From Streptomyces sp. 846.5 (lineage in GTDB: Bacteria > Actinomycetota > Actinomycetes > Streptomycetales > Streptomycetaceae): 64,000 nucleotides of DNA. The stretch is taken from contig NZ_SOBN01000002.1 of assembly GCF_004365705.1 (NCBI RefSeq), positions 248,001-312,000 of the forward strand, read 5' to 3'. Positions 25,062 to 32,979 of the stretch are shown piece after piece. The number at the start of each line of letters is the position of its first letter. The first letter of the stretch is position 1. A model generated the notes under the pieces. It was not told where the DNA came from. It did no database searches and was given only the letters and a program-made list of their open reading frames with translations. A program made the translations under genes and the position numbers.

Positions 25062-26246
25062 ATGAACGGGCGGATGAACGGGAAGAGCGGCGACACCATG
25101 GCGAAGCGCGGGGCACAGCGGGACGACGGCCCGGAGCACGATGGAGGTGACCGGCTCGAAAGCGGCGCCAAGCGCGAGGGGGACGCCAGGCGCGGCAGCG
25201 AGATCAAACGCGGCACCATCAAGGAGGTCGCCGCCAGGGCCGGGGTCTCCCCCGCCACCGTCTCCCGGGTCATCGGCGGCACCTACCCGGTCGCCAGCTC
25301 CACCAGGACCCGGGTCCAACGCGCCATGCGCGACCTCGACTACGTCGTCAACGCCTACGCCCGGGCCCTGGTCGCCTCCACCTCCAACACCGTCGCCTTC
25401 GTCGTCAACGACATCACCGGCGCCTTTTTCGCCCACATCGCCAGGGGCGTGGAGCAGCAGGCCACCGCCGAGGGCCGGCTCTGCCTGGTCTGCACCACAC
25501 ACGGCGACCCGGCCCGCGAGCTCGCCGTCATCAACCTGATGCGCGAGCAGCGCGCCGAGGCGGTCGTCCTGGTGGGCGGCGCGCCGTCCACCCCCGGGTA
25601 CGGCGAGCGCATGGTCAAGCTGGCCCGCGCGCTGGACGCGGCCGGCTCCCGACTGGTCCTCGCCGGACGCCCCTCGCTCGGCCCGGACGTCCCGGAGACG
25701 GTGGTCGAGTACGACAACGAGGGCGGCGCCTTCGCCATGACCAGCTATCTGCTCTCGCTGGGCCATGAGCGCATCGTGCTGCTGGGTACCCAGCCCGGCC
25801 TCTCCACCTCGGACGAGCGGGTCAGCGGATACGAACGGGCGCTGCGCAGCCGCGGACTGACGCCCGATCAGTCACTCATGGTGCCGGGAGAGTTCTCCCG
25901 GGAGTCGGGGTACGAGCTGACCCGGCGGCTGCTCGCGGACGGGGTCGGCTTCACCGCGGTCTACGCCATCACCGACATGGTGGCCGCCGGGGTGCTGCAC
26001 GCCCTGCGCGAGGCCGGCCTGCGCGTCCCCGAGGACGTCTCGGTCGTCGGCAACGACGACATCCCGCTGGCCCAGGAGCTCTACCCGGCGCTCACCACCG
26101 TCCACATCCCGCACGAGGAGCTGGGCCGCACCGCGGTCCGGCTGGCCCTGAACCGCGCCGACCACCCGGGCGCCCAGCAGCGGATGAAGATGGGCACCCA
26201 CGTGGTGGTCCGCGACTCGGCGGGCCCCGCTCCGCGGCCCGCCTGA
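25062..26246 (+). CDS. LacI-family transcriptional regulator (cluster regulator 1)
   Basis: Up to 394 residues. ATG at 25062, 25074 and 25098 are all possible; GGGAAGAG before 25098 makes that start attractive, giving 382. The helix-turn-helix (about 48-70 from the first ATG) reads IKEVAARAGVSPATVSRVIG, followed by the hinge helix. A periplasmic-binding-type sugar domain fills the rest, with FVVNDITGAFFAHIARGVEQ, VDEYDN-like VVEYDNEGGA, RVSGYERAL and VPEDVSVVGNDDIPLA. An unusual basic, disordered N-terminal stretch of about 45 residues precedes the DNA-binding domain. It is probably the repressor for the AGAAATCGATTTCT boxes at 13747, 23643, 23857, 29751 and 29859. Confidence 0.9.
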   Translation: MNGRMNGKSGDTMAKRGAQRDDGPEHDGGDRLESGAKREGDARRGSEIKRGTIKEVAARAGVSPATVSRVIGGTYPVASSTRTRVQRAMRDLDYVVNAYARALVASTSNTVAFVVNDITGAFFAHIARGVEQQATAEGRLCLVCTTHGDPARELAVINLMREQRAEAVVLVGGAPSTPGYGERMVKLARALDAAGSRLVLAGRPSLGPDVPETVVEYDNEGGAFAMTSYLLSLGHERIVLLGTQPGLSTSDERVSGYERALRSRGLTPDQSLMVPGEFSRESGYELTRRLLADGVGFTAVYAITDMVAAGVLHALREAGLRVPEDVSVVGNDDIPLAQELYPALTTVHIPHEELGRTAVRLALNRADHPGAQQRMKMGTHVVVRDSAGPAPRPA

Positions 26247-26270
26247 CCCTGTGCCCCACCCCGCCCCCTG

Positions 26271-26299
26271 CCCCGCCCCGGACCGGTCCCGGGGCGGGG
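26271..26299. terminator. GC-rich hairpin between convergent genes
   Basis: CCCCGCCCCG (26271-26280) pairs exactly with CGGGGCGGGG (26290-26299), and the 9-base centre is itself palindromic. It lies between the LacI stop (26246) and the stop of the convergent large gene (26308), as expected of a bidirectional terminator, though without a T-tract. Confidence 0.6.
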
Positions 26300-26307
26300 T
26301 CCGGTCG

Positions 26308-29300
26308 TCAGCCCCGGGGGGTGCCCGCGCGCGCGGCCGGGTCGAACAGGACCACGGTGGTCAGCGGCGGAACGGGGACCGGGCGCCCCGGCACCGCCGG
26401 TCGACCGGTCCGGTGGTCGACCGTCAGGTCCGAGCAGTCGGGAGTGAATCCGAAGGTCTGGTCCGTGGTGGTGTTCATCGCGATGATGTACCCGGCGTAG
26501 TCGAGGGTGTAAAACGGGGCCTTGCCCACCAGTACGGCCTCCTCGCCGATGGACTGCGCACCGACCCACGGGTTGACGTCGGCGGGGACGGGCGCGAGAT
26601 GGAGCACCTCCCCGGCGAAGGCCTGATGCAGCGTCGGTCCCGGGTAGGCCCAGCCGCCGGCCGGGACACCGGAGGGCTGGCCCGAGTTGTTGATGGCGAA
26701 GTCCCAGCAGACCCAGTCCTGCACGGTGAAGGTCCGGTCCGGCTTCCTGCGGAGCACCGAGGTCTCCCGCACCGTGCCGGACCGCTCCGACTGCGGGGTC
26801 AGCAGGTGCACCCGGGCCAGGTCGTTGACGCCCTGCCGGGCGCGGAAGTACAGCGACGAGTAGAGCACCTCCTGGCCGCGCTTGACCGCCAGGCAGCCGT
26901 TGACCTCGTCGGTGAAGGTGAAGTCGGGGCCGTCCCAGCGCCCGGGCAGGCGGGCGGCCGAAGCCGGCTGCGCCTGGAACACCGCCAGGTCGCGGGCCAG
27001 GAACTTGAACGCGTTGAGGCCCACCCGGCTGTAGAGGGAGTTGCTGACCAGCAGGGCCAGCTGGGTGGAGAACTGCCCGTCGGCGACCATCTGCTGGGCG
27101 TAGCCGATCAGGTCCGGGTCCAGGAAGGTGGCGGTGGCCGAGATCGGCGAGTCGTCCCAGGAGGTGCGCTCGCCGTAGACGACGTCGCCGGGGAAGGGCT
27201 CATTGCGCCAGCCGATCATCGTCTCGATCCGCATCGCCCGGTTGCCCTCCGCGTCCTGGGCCTGATAGCGGAAGATGCCGCGGGCCTTGGCCAACTGCAC
27301 CATCCGGGCCTTCAGAACGGTGTCCTCAGCCCCGCCGACACCCTCGCGCACCGACTGGTACATCCGGGCGAGCATGCCGGTGGTCTCGCCGTAGTCGCCG
27401 ACATAGCCCAGCTCCCGGCTCAGGCCCTTGGGGGTGACCACGTGGTAGTCGTGCCCGAGGACCCAGCTGGGGTTGCCGTCCGCGTCCTCGGAGCCGCTGA
27501 ACGGCAGCAGCCCCACGGCGACGTAGACCCAGTCCATCGCCTTGCGCTGCGGCCACGCGTCGGCCGGCGACAGCAGCGACAGGCCGCGGTTGCACTCGTA
27601 GATGCCGAGGGCGGTGAACTGGTTCTGGTTGGTGTAGTGCCGGGTGTTCTGCCGCCAGTACCCGCGGCTGGACAGCAGCATGTCCCGGTAGGCCGCTCGA
27701 CGCGGCACCGGGGCAGCGCCCGCCGGTTGCGGCACGGTGATCTCGACGTCGTCGAACCAGGCGGTCTCGGTTCCCTGGACGTTGAGCCAGAACTCGTACT
27801 GGGTGGCGCCGTCGGGCACCGTGACCGAACCCGCCAACTGCTGCCAGTCGGTGCTGCCGGTGGCGACGTGGACGTCGGCCGAACCGCTGAGGTAGGTGTT
27901 GTCCGCGTCCCAGAACTGCACCAGCACATGCGGAGTCGTCGCGGTCCCGTCGGTCTTCGCCCAGCAGGAGAAGGACAGGCTGCCGGCGGCCGTGCCGCCG
28001 CGCGCGGTCGGTATGACCAGCAGGTTGCCAGTGGAGACGATCTTGAGTGAGGCCGTTCCGCCGTGGGAGACGGTCGTGTCGCGGCCGTAGCTGCCGCTGT
28101 TCGCCCAGCCTGGGACGGACCAGCCGGTGGGAGTGGCGCTGCCGCTCTCGAAGCCGGGGTTGGCCAGCGGCCGTTCGGTGACCGAGGGGTCCGGCGTGGT
28201 GATCGTGACGTCGTCGAACCAGGCGGTCTGCCCGTCGCTGACGGCCATCCAGAACTGGTACTGGGTGGCTCCGGCCGGCACGTCCACGGTGTCGGTCAGC
28301 TGCTGCCAGCCGGTGCTGCCGGTGGTCGCATGGAGGTCGCTGGAGCCCGAGACGAAGGTGCCCTTGGCGTCGTAGAACTGGATCAGGGTGTGCGGGCTCG
28401 CCGACTTCCCGTCCGTCCTCACCCAGCAGGAGTAGGTGGCCTGGCCGTAGCCGGTCCGTCCGAAGCCGGCCGAGGCCACCAGCATGCTGCCGCCTGATGA
28501 GGCGATCTTCAACGAGGCGGTCCCGCTGCGTGAGACGGCGGTGTCCCGGCTGTAGCTGCCGTCGCTGGCCCAGCCGGGGCTGTTCCACCCGTAGGGGGCG
28601 CTGGTGCCGCCCTCGAAACCCAGGTTGAAAAGGCCGGTCGGACCACTGGAGACGTCCTCGTCCAGCTGGGACTGCAGCTCGTTCCAGCCGGTGAACAGGG
28701 CCAGGCCGACTCGGCCGAAACCCTCCCACTGCTGGGCGGAAGCGGTCAGCACGGCACCGGTGCCGTCGGCCTTCCAGGCGAGGTACTGGGCGTCGATGGC
28801 CTGGCAGACCAGTCCCAGCGCGTCGGCGTTCCGGTAGGCCGGGGACTCGGGCCAGTAGTAGCCGCGCAGCAGCGTCTCGTACTGCCAGGGGTCCATCGAA
28901 CTCGGCGCGGTGCCGTAGAGCAGCGATCCCTGGTCGTCCAGCACCCGCGCGGTGATCCTCTCGATCATCGCGGCGTCGGTGTCAGCCAGGGTGGTGGGCG
29001 CCGCGACGCTGCCGAACTCGTCGTCGTGGGCGGGTCGGAAGTAGGGGTCGGTGTGGGTGTAGGCGCGGTAGATACCGCGCGATGCGGTGGTCATCGGGAA
29101 GTAGAAGTCGTTGTCGGTGTTGTTCCCGTAGGGCCAGATCCGGCCCATGGCCCGGATCTCGATCGTCAGCGAGGTCTTTCCCCTGGTCGCCGAGAGCGGC
29201 AGCGGCAGGGTATGGACGTAGAAGGCGCCGGGGAGCCGGGGAGCGACATCGATCATGTCGATGTTGTCCACCACGGCCTGGTCGAACCAGCCCATCGCCC

Positions 29301-29736
29301 TGCCGTCGAGGAAGAGCTGCAGCCGCCAGACGTCGCCGCCGCCGCTGGGGTCGAAGTCTCCGCCCCAGAACTTGGCCGACACATAGGTCGGACGCTTCGG
29401 GTCGACCTTCAGGGTGAAGGCGACCGTTCCGCCCCAGTAGTCTTTGGCTCCCGCCGAGTTGAGCACGCGGGCGGACTGGCCGAGCTCGCCCGCCACGGTG
29501 TCCGACGCGGCGGCCGCCACCGCATGGGCGGTCTCCGAGGCCGTGTCACCCAGGACGACGGTGTCCAGAGCGCTGCCCCGGTCCGCCGACGGCCTGCCCT
29601 CGGCAGCAGCAGCGGCACCGGCAGCTGGATCCGCGTGAGCCGTCGTCGGTATCCAGGCCGGGGCGCCGCCCACCAGCGCCGCCCCGGCGAACATTCCGGT
29701 ACTGCGCAGCACACCGCGGCGATCGATGGACTCCAT
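26308..29736 (-). CDS. Large Tat-exported protein, putative polysaccharide-active enzyme with two inserted carbohydrate-binding modules
   Basis: 1142 residues. A Tat signal (DRRGVLRS at 5-12, cleavage near AHA at 34) leads to a beta-rich N-domain with KFWGGDFDPSGGGDVWRLQL, then a helical region. Two tandem modules of about 145 residues are inserted (about 375-520 and 530-675). They share NxGFE-G--xPxGW, GTASLKI, STxWQQL, GATQYxFW and TAWFDDV, a CBM4/9- or CBM16-like jelly roll. The helical part then resumes (YRDMLLSSRGYWRQNTRHYT, GYVGDYGETTGMLARMYQS) and ends in a beta domain with YSSLYFRARQGVNDLARVHL. That layout resembles alpha/alpha-toroid polysaccharide lyases, but I recognise no family, so the activity is unknown. 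A perfect AGAAATCGATTTCT operator ends 15 bp before its ATG. Confidence 0.75.
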   Translation of the reverse strand: MESIDRRGVLRSTGMFAGAALVGGAPAWIPTTAHADPAAGAAAAAEGRPSADRGSALDTVVLGDTASETAHAVAAAASDTVAGELGQSARVLNSAGAKDYWGGTVAFTLKVDPKRPTYVSAKFWGGDFDPSGGGDVWRLQLFLDGRAMGWFDQAVVDNIDMIDVAPRLPGAFYVHTLPLPLSATRGKTSLTIEIRAMGRIWPYGNNTDNDFYFPMTTASRGIYRAYTHTDPYFRPAHDDEFGSVAAPTTLADTDAAMIERITARVLDDQGSLLYGTAPSSMDPWQYETLLRGYYWPESPAYRNADALGLVCQAIDAQYLAWKADGTGAVLTASAQQWEGFGRVGLALFTGWNELQSQLDEDVSSGPTGLFNLGFEGGTSAPYGWNSPGWASDGSYSRDTAVSRSGTASLKIASSGGSMLVASAGFGRTGYGQATYSCWVRTDGKSASPHTLIQFYDAKGTFVSGSSDLHATTGSTGWQQLTDTVDVPAGATQYQFWMAVSDGQTAWFDDVTITTPDPSVTERPLANPGFESGSATPTGWSVPGWANSGSYGRDTTVSHGGTASLKIVSTGNLLVIPTARGGTAAGSLSFSCWAKTDGTATTPHVLVQFWDADNTYLSGSADVHVATGSTDWQQLAGSVTVPDGATQYEFWLNVQGTETAWFDDVEITVPQPAGAAPVPRRAAYRDMLLSSRGYWRQNTRHYTNQNQFTALGIYECNRGLSLLSPADAWPQRKAMDWVYVAVGLLPFSGSEDADGNPSWVLGHDYHVVTPKGLSRELGYVGDYGETTGMLARMYQSVREGVGGAEDTVLKARMVQLAKARGIFRYQAQDAEGNRAMRIETMIGWRNEPFPGDVVYGERTSWDDSPISATATFLDPDLIGYAQQMVADGQFSTQLALLVSNSLYSRVGLNAFKFLARDLAVFQAQPASAARLPGRWDGPDFTFTDEVNGCLAVKRGQEVLYSSLYFRARQGVNDLARVHLLTPQSERSGTVRETSVLRRKPDRTFTVQDWVCWDFAINNSGQPSGVPAGGWAYPGPTLHQAFAGEVLHLAPVPADVNPWVGAQSIGEEAVLVGKAPFYTLDYAGYIIAMNTTTDQTFGFTPDCSDLTVDHRTGRPAVPGRPVPVPPLTTVVLFDPAARAGTPRG

Positions 29737-29750
29737 GCTCTCTCCTCGCT

Positions 29751-29764
29751 AGAAATCGATTTCT
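29751..29764. promoter_or_regulatory. Perfect AGAAATCGATTTCT palindrome
   Basis: A 14-bp perfect palindrome lies 15 bp upstream of the ATG of the large Tat-exported gene, directly before its GGAGAG ribosome-binding site. It is the best copy of a box that recurs at four other sugar-cluster promoters, so it is probably a LacI operator. Confidence 0.7.
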
Positions 29765-29832
29765 ACATACAGCGACATCCACCCGCAGCCTTCCGGGAGG
29801 CCGAGGGCGCCGATCGGCGAGTGCCGTAGTGT

Positions 29833-29850
29833 CTCGGAATCGCTTCCTCA
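29833..29850. promoter_or_regulatory. TGAGGAAGCGCTTCCTCA-type box, 14 of 18
   Basis: CTCGGAATCGCTTCCTCA matches 14 of 18 positions of the perfect palindrome at 31169. It lies about 130 bp upstream of the second LacI gene, suggesting autoregulation. Confidence 0.45.
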
Positions 29851-29858
29851 ACATCGGG

Positions 29859-29872
29859 TGAAATCGTTTTCT
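29859..29872. promoter_or_regulatory. AGAAATCGATTTCT-type box, 12 of 14
   Basis: TGAAATCGTTTTCT lies 9 bp from the other box type, in the divergent region between the large Tat-exported gene and the second LacI gene. Two regulators may therefore meet at this promoter. Confidence 0.45.
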
Positions 29873-29980
29873 AACCCGAGTCGGAAGACATGCTAGGAAC
29901 CGGGCCGGTGCCGGGACAAGGGTCGTGCACCGGAAATCTGCCGGAACACCGTCCCGGGCCGCGGCTGACACAATCGTGCT

Positions 29981-30988
29981 GTGCAGACAGAGCGGGCGGT
30001 AACCCTGACCGAGGTGGCGCGTCGAGCGGGCGTGTCGCTGACGACGGCCTCGAAGGCGATCAACGGTCAGTCGCGGGTGTCCGACGATACCCGCGACCGC
30101 GTGCTCAAGGCCGCCCGGGAACTGTCGTACCGGCCCAACCGCATCGCACGCAGCCTGATCAGCGGGCGCAGCGGGACGGTCGGGCTGGTGGTGGTGGACA
30201 GCCTGGCGCAGCGGTTCGCCCTGCCGATCCTGCTGGGCGCGGAGGAGGCGCTGAGCGAGATCGACCTCAGCATGATCATCAGCGATGCCCGGGGGGACGA
30301 GGCACGATTGCGGCAGATCGTCGACCGCTTCCACGAGCGCAAGGTCGACGGGGTCCTGGTCGTCGGTGACAACAACGCGACCACACCGCGCGTCACCCGG
30401 CTCGACCAGCCGGTCGCCTACGTCTACGGCGAGACCGACGGAGGCGGTGTGGTGCACGTTCCGGACGACCTGTCCGGCGCCCGCGCTGTGACCGGGCACC
30501 TCCTGGCCACGGGCCGGCGCCGACCGGCTGTGATCACCGGCCCCCGGGCGGGACGCGCCGTCGTGGAGCGGGAACGAGGGGTCCGGGCGGCCCTGCGGGA
30601 GGGCGGGGTCGAACTCGTTCGGGGAGCGGTGTACACCGAGTGGTCGCAGCGGTCGGCGCGCGCCGCCGCGGAGCGGCTGCTCGTGCAGGCTCCGGATGTT
30701 GACGCGATCCTGTGCGGCTCCGACCAGCTCGCCGCCGGTGTGGCGGAGGCGGTACGCGCCTCCGGCCGGCGGATCCCGGACGACGTGGCCATCACCGGAT
30801 ACGACAACTGGCCGGTCTTCGCCCTGGAGAGCGATCCGCCGCTGACCACGGTCGACATGAATCTGCAGACCCTCGGCGCAGCAGCCGTCCGCGACCTCTT
30901 CGGCATGATCGACGGCAAACCGGTCGGCGACGGCGTTCGGCTGCACCCCTGCACGCTCGTGGTCCGCGGATCGACAACGGCAGACTGA
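29981..30988 (+). CDS. LacI-family transcriptional regulator (cluster regulator 2)
   Basis: 335 residues from GTG at 29981. The helix-turn-helix is at the very start: LTEVARRAGVSLTTASKAIN (8-27), with a less usual TTASKAIN where most have ATVSRAL. The hinge then reads LSYRPNRIARSLISGRSGTV. The sugar-sensing domain shows FALPILLGAEEALSEIDL, VDGVLVVGDN and IPDDVAITGYDNW. It lies between the large Tat-exported gene and the GH39-like gene. The box TGAGGAAGCGCTTCCTCA occurs on both sides of it (29833, 31037, 31169), so it probably controls itself and the GH39-like gene. A small hairpin (31006-31023) follows its stop. Confidence 0.9.
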   Translation: MQTERAVTLTEVARRAGVSLTTASKAINGQSRVSDDTRDRVLKAARELSYRPNRIARSLISGRSGTVGLVVVDSLAQRFALPILLGAEEALSEIDLSMIISDARGDEARLRQIVDRFHERKVDGVLVVGDNNATTPRVTRLDQPVAYVYGETDGGGVVHVPDDLSGARAVTGHLLATGRRRPAVITGPRAGRAVVERERGVRAALREGGVELVRGAVYTEWSQRSARAAAERLLVQAPDVDAILCGSDQLAAGVAEAVRASGRRIPDDVAITGYDNWPVFALESDPPLTTVDMNLQTLGAAAVRDLFGMIDGKPVGDGVRLHPCTLVVRGSTTAD

Positions 30989-31005
30989 GCCGTTCGCAGA
31001 CCGAG

Positions 31006-31023
31006 TGCTTCCTCGCGGAAGCA
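31006..31023. terminator. Short hairpin after the second LacI gene
   Basis: TGCTTCC and GGAAGCA form a 7-bp perfect stem with a TCGC loop 18 bp after the stop. It could be a weak terminator, but the stem halves also resemble the half-sites of the TGAGGAAGCGCTTCCTCA operator, so a regulatory reading is equally open. Confidence 0.4.
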
Positions 31024-31036
31024 ACCCCGATCGCTA

Positions 31037-31054
31037 TGAGGAAGCGTTCCCTCA
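31037..31054. promoter_or_regulatory. TGAGGAAGCGCTTCCTCA-type box, 16 of 18
   Basis: TGAGGAAGCGTTCCCTCA lies between the second LacI gene and the GH39-like gene, 132 bp (centre to centre) from the perfect copy at 31169. A pair of operators with this separation could support looping. Confidence 0.55.
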
Positions 31055-31168
31055 TTTCTTACAAGATCACCTCGGCGCGCGATGTCCGATCTATTGACAC
31101 TGTCCGAACCTGTACGGAAATATCGCCGCGACCCCGACCCTGATGCGCGCTCACTCAGGCCGTGGTCG

Positions 31169-31186
31169 TGAGGAAGCGCTTCCTCA
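31169..31186. promoter_or_regulatory. Perfect 18-bp palindrome TGAGGAAGCGCTTCCTCA
   Basis: It ends 37 bp before the ATG of the GH39-like gene, a normal operator position. It is the best copy of the second box type and probably binds the LacI protein encoded just upstream. Confidence 0.7.
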
Positions 31187-31223
31187 ATCGGCTCCCCCAG
31201 CCTCGCGACAGTAAGGGCATCCC

Positions 31224-32948
31224 ATGCTCCGGCTCCATCGCCACACCCTGCTCAGATCCCTGGTGGCAGCCCTCACGGCGGCCCTGTGTATCGTGCTCGC
31301 GCCCCCGGCGCACGCCGCAGGCAACACGCTCACGGTCAATGTCGGCACAGTGGTGCGCCCGGTCACCCACGCCGCCTCCGGCGGACTCTACGGCGTGGAC
31401 AGCGGCAGCAACCCCCCGCTGAGCCAGCTGTACCCGCTGCACGTCAACACCTTCACCCAGCCTCCGCCGGGCACCCAGCAGTTGGGCAACGGGGCGACCT
31501 CGCCCTGCTGCGACGCGCTCAGCGTCGCCGGGAAGGTCACCGACGCCAGCGGCCAGCAGTACGTCCGGCTGCCCGACATCTTCAGCCAGTGCTGCTACAA
31601 CTGGGTGAGCTGGGCGGACTGGGAGTCGAAGATCTCGACGATGGTGCAGGCGCGGATGAACGCGACCACCAGCACCAATATCGCGGGCTATGAGATCTGG
31701 AACGAGCCCGACCTGAACTGGACCAACAGCACCGGCGGCAACGCCGGCACCTTCGACGCCATGTGGACACGCAGCTACAACGACATCCGGGCCGTCGACA
31801 CGCTCACGCCGATCGTGGGACCGGGCGCGGGGCTGTACAACCACGCCTGGATGCTGGACTTCATGACGAACGCCAAGAACACCAACACCCTGCCGGCCGT
31901 CGCGGTGTGGCACGAGCTGCAGGTCACCGGCTACGCCAGTGTCCAGGCGGACGTCAACGACTTCCGCGCCATCGAGACCTCGCTGGGCCTGGCGCACCGG
32001 CCGATCTCCATCAACGAGTACGGCGCCAAGAACTACATCGACCAGCCGAGCCAGGGCGTGCGCTACATGGCCGCCTTCGAACGGGCCGGGGTGGCGAACG
32101 CCGAACGTTCCTACTGGTACGAGTCGGGCACCATGAACGGCCTGCTCTCCAACAACCTGCCGACTGCCTCCTACTGGGCCTACGCCTGGTACGGGGACCA
32201 GTCCGGCAACGTCGTCGAGACCGTCCCCCAGTCCAACCTCGACGGGGTGGCCTCCTACGACGCCGGCCGCAAGCGGGTCAACCTGGTCTTCGGCGGCGAC
32301 AGCGGCGCCAACACCGTGAAGGTGAACGGCGTCGGCATCCTCGGCTCACAGGTCACCGTGGCGCTCTCGCGCACGGAGAACACCGGTCGCACCACCAACG
32401 AGGCAGCCCCGGTCGTCGTGTCCAGTGCGACCTACACCGTGGCCGCCGACGGCAGCATCAGCGTGCCGGTGACCGGCATGGACAGCCTCGACGCCTACCA
32501 GCTGCTGATCACCCCGGCGACGGGCGCGCCGACCTGGCAGCAGACCTACGAGGCCGAGAACGCCACCGTCGTCAACGCCAACCGGCTGAGCTCCAGCACC
32601 GCTTCCAACGGCGGCTACGTCGGCCAGATCGACTACACGACCGACATGCGCAACGACAGCTTCGTGGACTTCCTGGTCGATGTGCCCACCGCGCGGACGT
32701 ACGCGATGACCGTCAAGTACGCCAACGCCACCGGCGCGAACTCCACCCAGGGGCTCGCCTACGACGGCGGTGCCTGGTCGACGGTCACCTACCCGCCGAC
32801 CACCTCGGGATGGGGCAACCCGACCGGCACCGTCACCGTCAATGTCACCCTGCACGCGGGCTACAACATGATCCGACTCGCCAAGGGATCGCCGGGCTTC
32901 GCTGGCGGCACCGGCTACGCCGAGCTGGACGACATCACACTCGCTTAG
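31224..32948 (+). CDS. Secreted GH39-like glycoside hydrolase with CBM35
   Basis: 574 residues with a Sec signal peptide (1-32, ending AHA). A TIM-barrel catalytic domain (about 40-350) carries the clan-A pair: acid/base E161 in EIWNEPDL and nucleophile E265 in ISINEYG. A cysteine-rich start (TSPCCDAL, FSQCCYNW) is unusual. A small beta domain follows (about 350-430), then a CBM35-type module (about 438-574) with YEAENATVV, SNGGYVGQI and the ending GYAELDDITLA. It should cleave beta-linked xylosides or related sugars at the cell exterior. The ATG follows AAGGG, and an 18-bp operator lies 37 bp upstream. An IS element begins at the last base of its TAG stop codon without altering the protein. 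Confidence 0.85.
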   Translation: MLRLHRHTLLRSLVAALTAALCIVLAPPAHAAGNTLTVNVGTVVRPVTHAASGGLYGVDSGSNPPLSQLYPLHVNTFTQPPPGTQQLGNGATSPCCDALSVAGKVTDASGQQYVRLPDIFSQCCYNWVSWADWESKISTMVQARMNATTSTNIAGYEIWNEPDLNWTNSTGGNAGTFDAMWTRSYNDIRAVDTLTPIVGPGAGLYNHAWMLDFMTNAKNTNTLPAVAVWHELQVTGYASVQADVNDFRAIETSLGLAHRPISINEYGAKNYIDQPSQGVRYMAAFERAGVANAERSYWYESGTMNGLLSNNLPTASYWAYAWYGDQSGNVVETVPQSNLDGVASYDAGRKRVNLVFGGDSGANTVKVNGVGILGSQVTVALSRTENTGRTTNEAAPVVVSSATYTVAADGSISVPVTGMDSLDAYQLLITPATGAPTWQQTYEAENATVVNANRLSSSTASNGGYVGQIDYTTDMRNDSFVDFLVDVPTARTYAMTVKYANATGANSTQGLAYDGGAWSTVTYPPTTSGWGNPTGTVTVNVTLHAGYNMIRLAKGSPGFAGGTGYAELDDITLA

Positions 32949-32979
32949 TGGTCGGTGCCCGAAGTCCTTCGGGGGTTGA
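32948..32979. repeat. Left terminal inverted repeat of the IS630 element
   Basis: Starts GTGGTC and ends TTGA; 28 of its 32 bases match the reverse complement of 34593-34624. The mismatches are the four bases after GTGGTC, which weakens the internal hairpin relative to the right end. Confidence 0.8.

Noticed and set aside
24102..25766. A 554-residue minus-strand frame across the dehydrogenase and LacI genes
   Set aside because: It is an antisense shadow. The opposite strand carries two clear family proteins.
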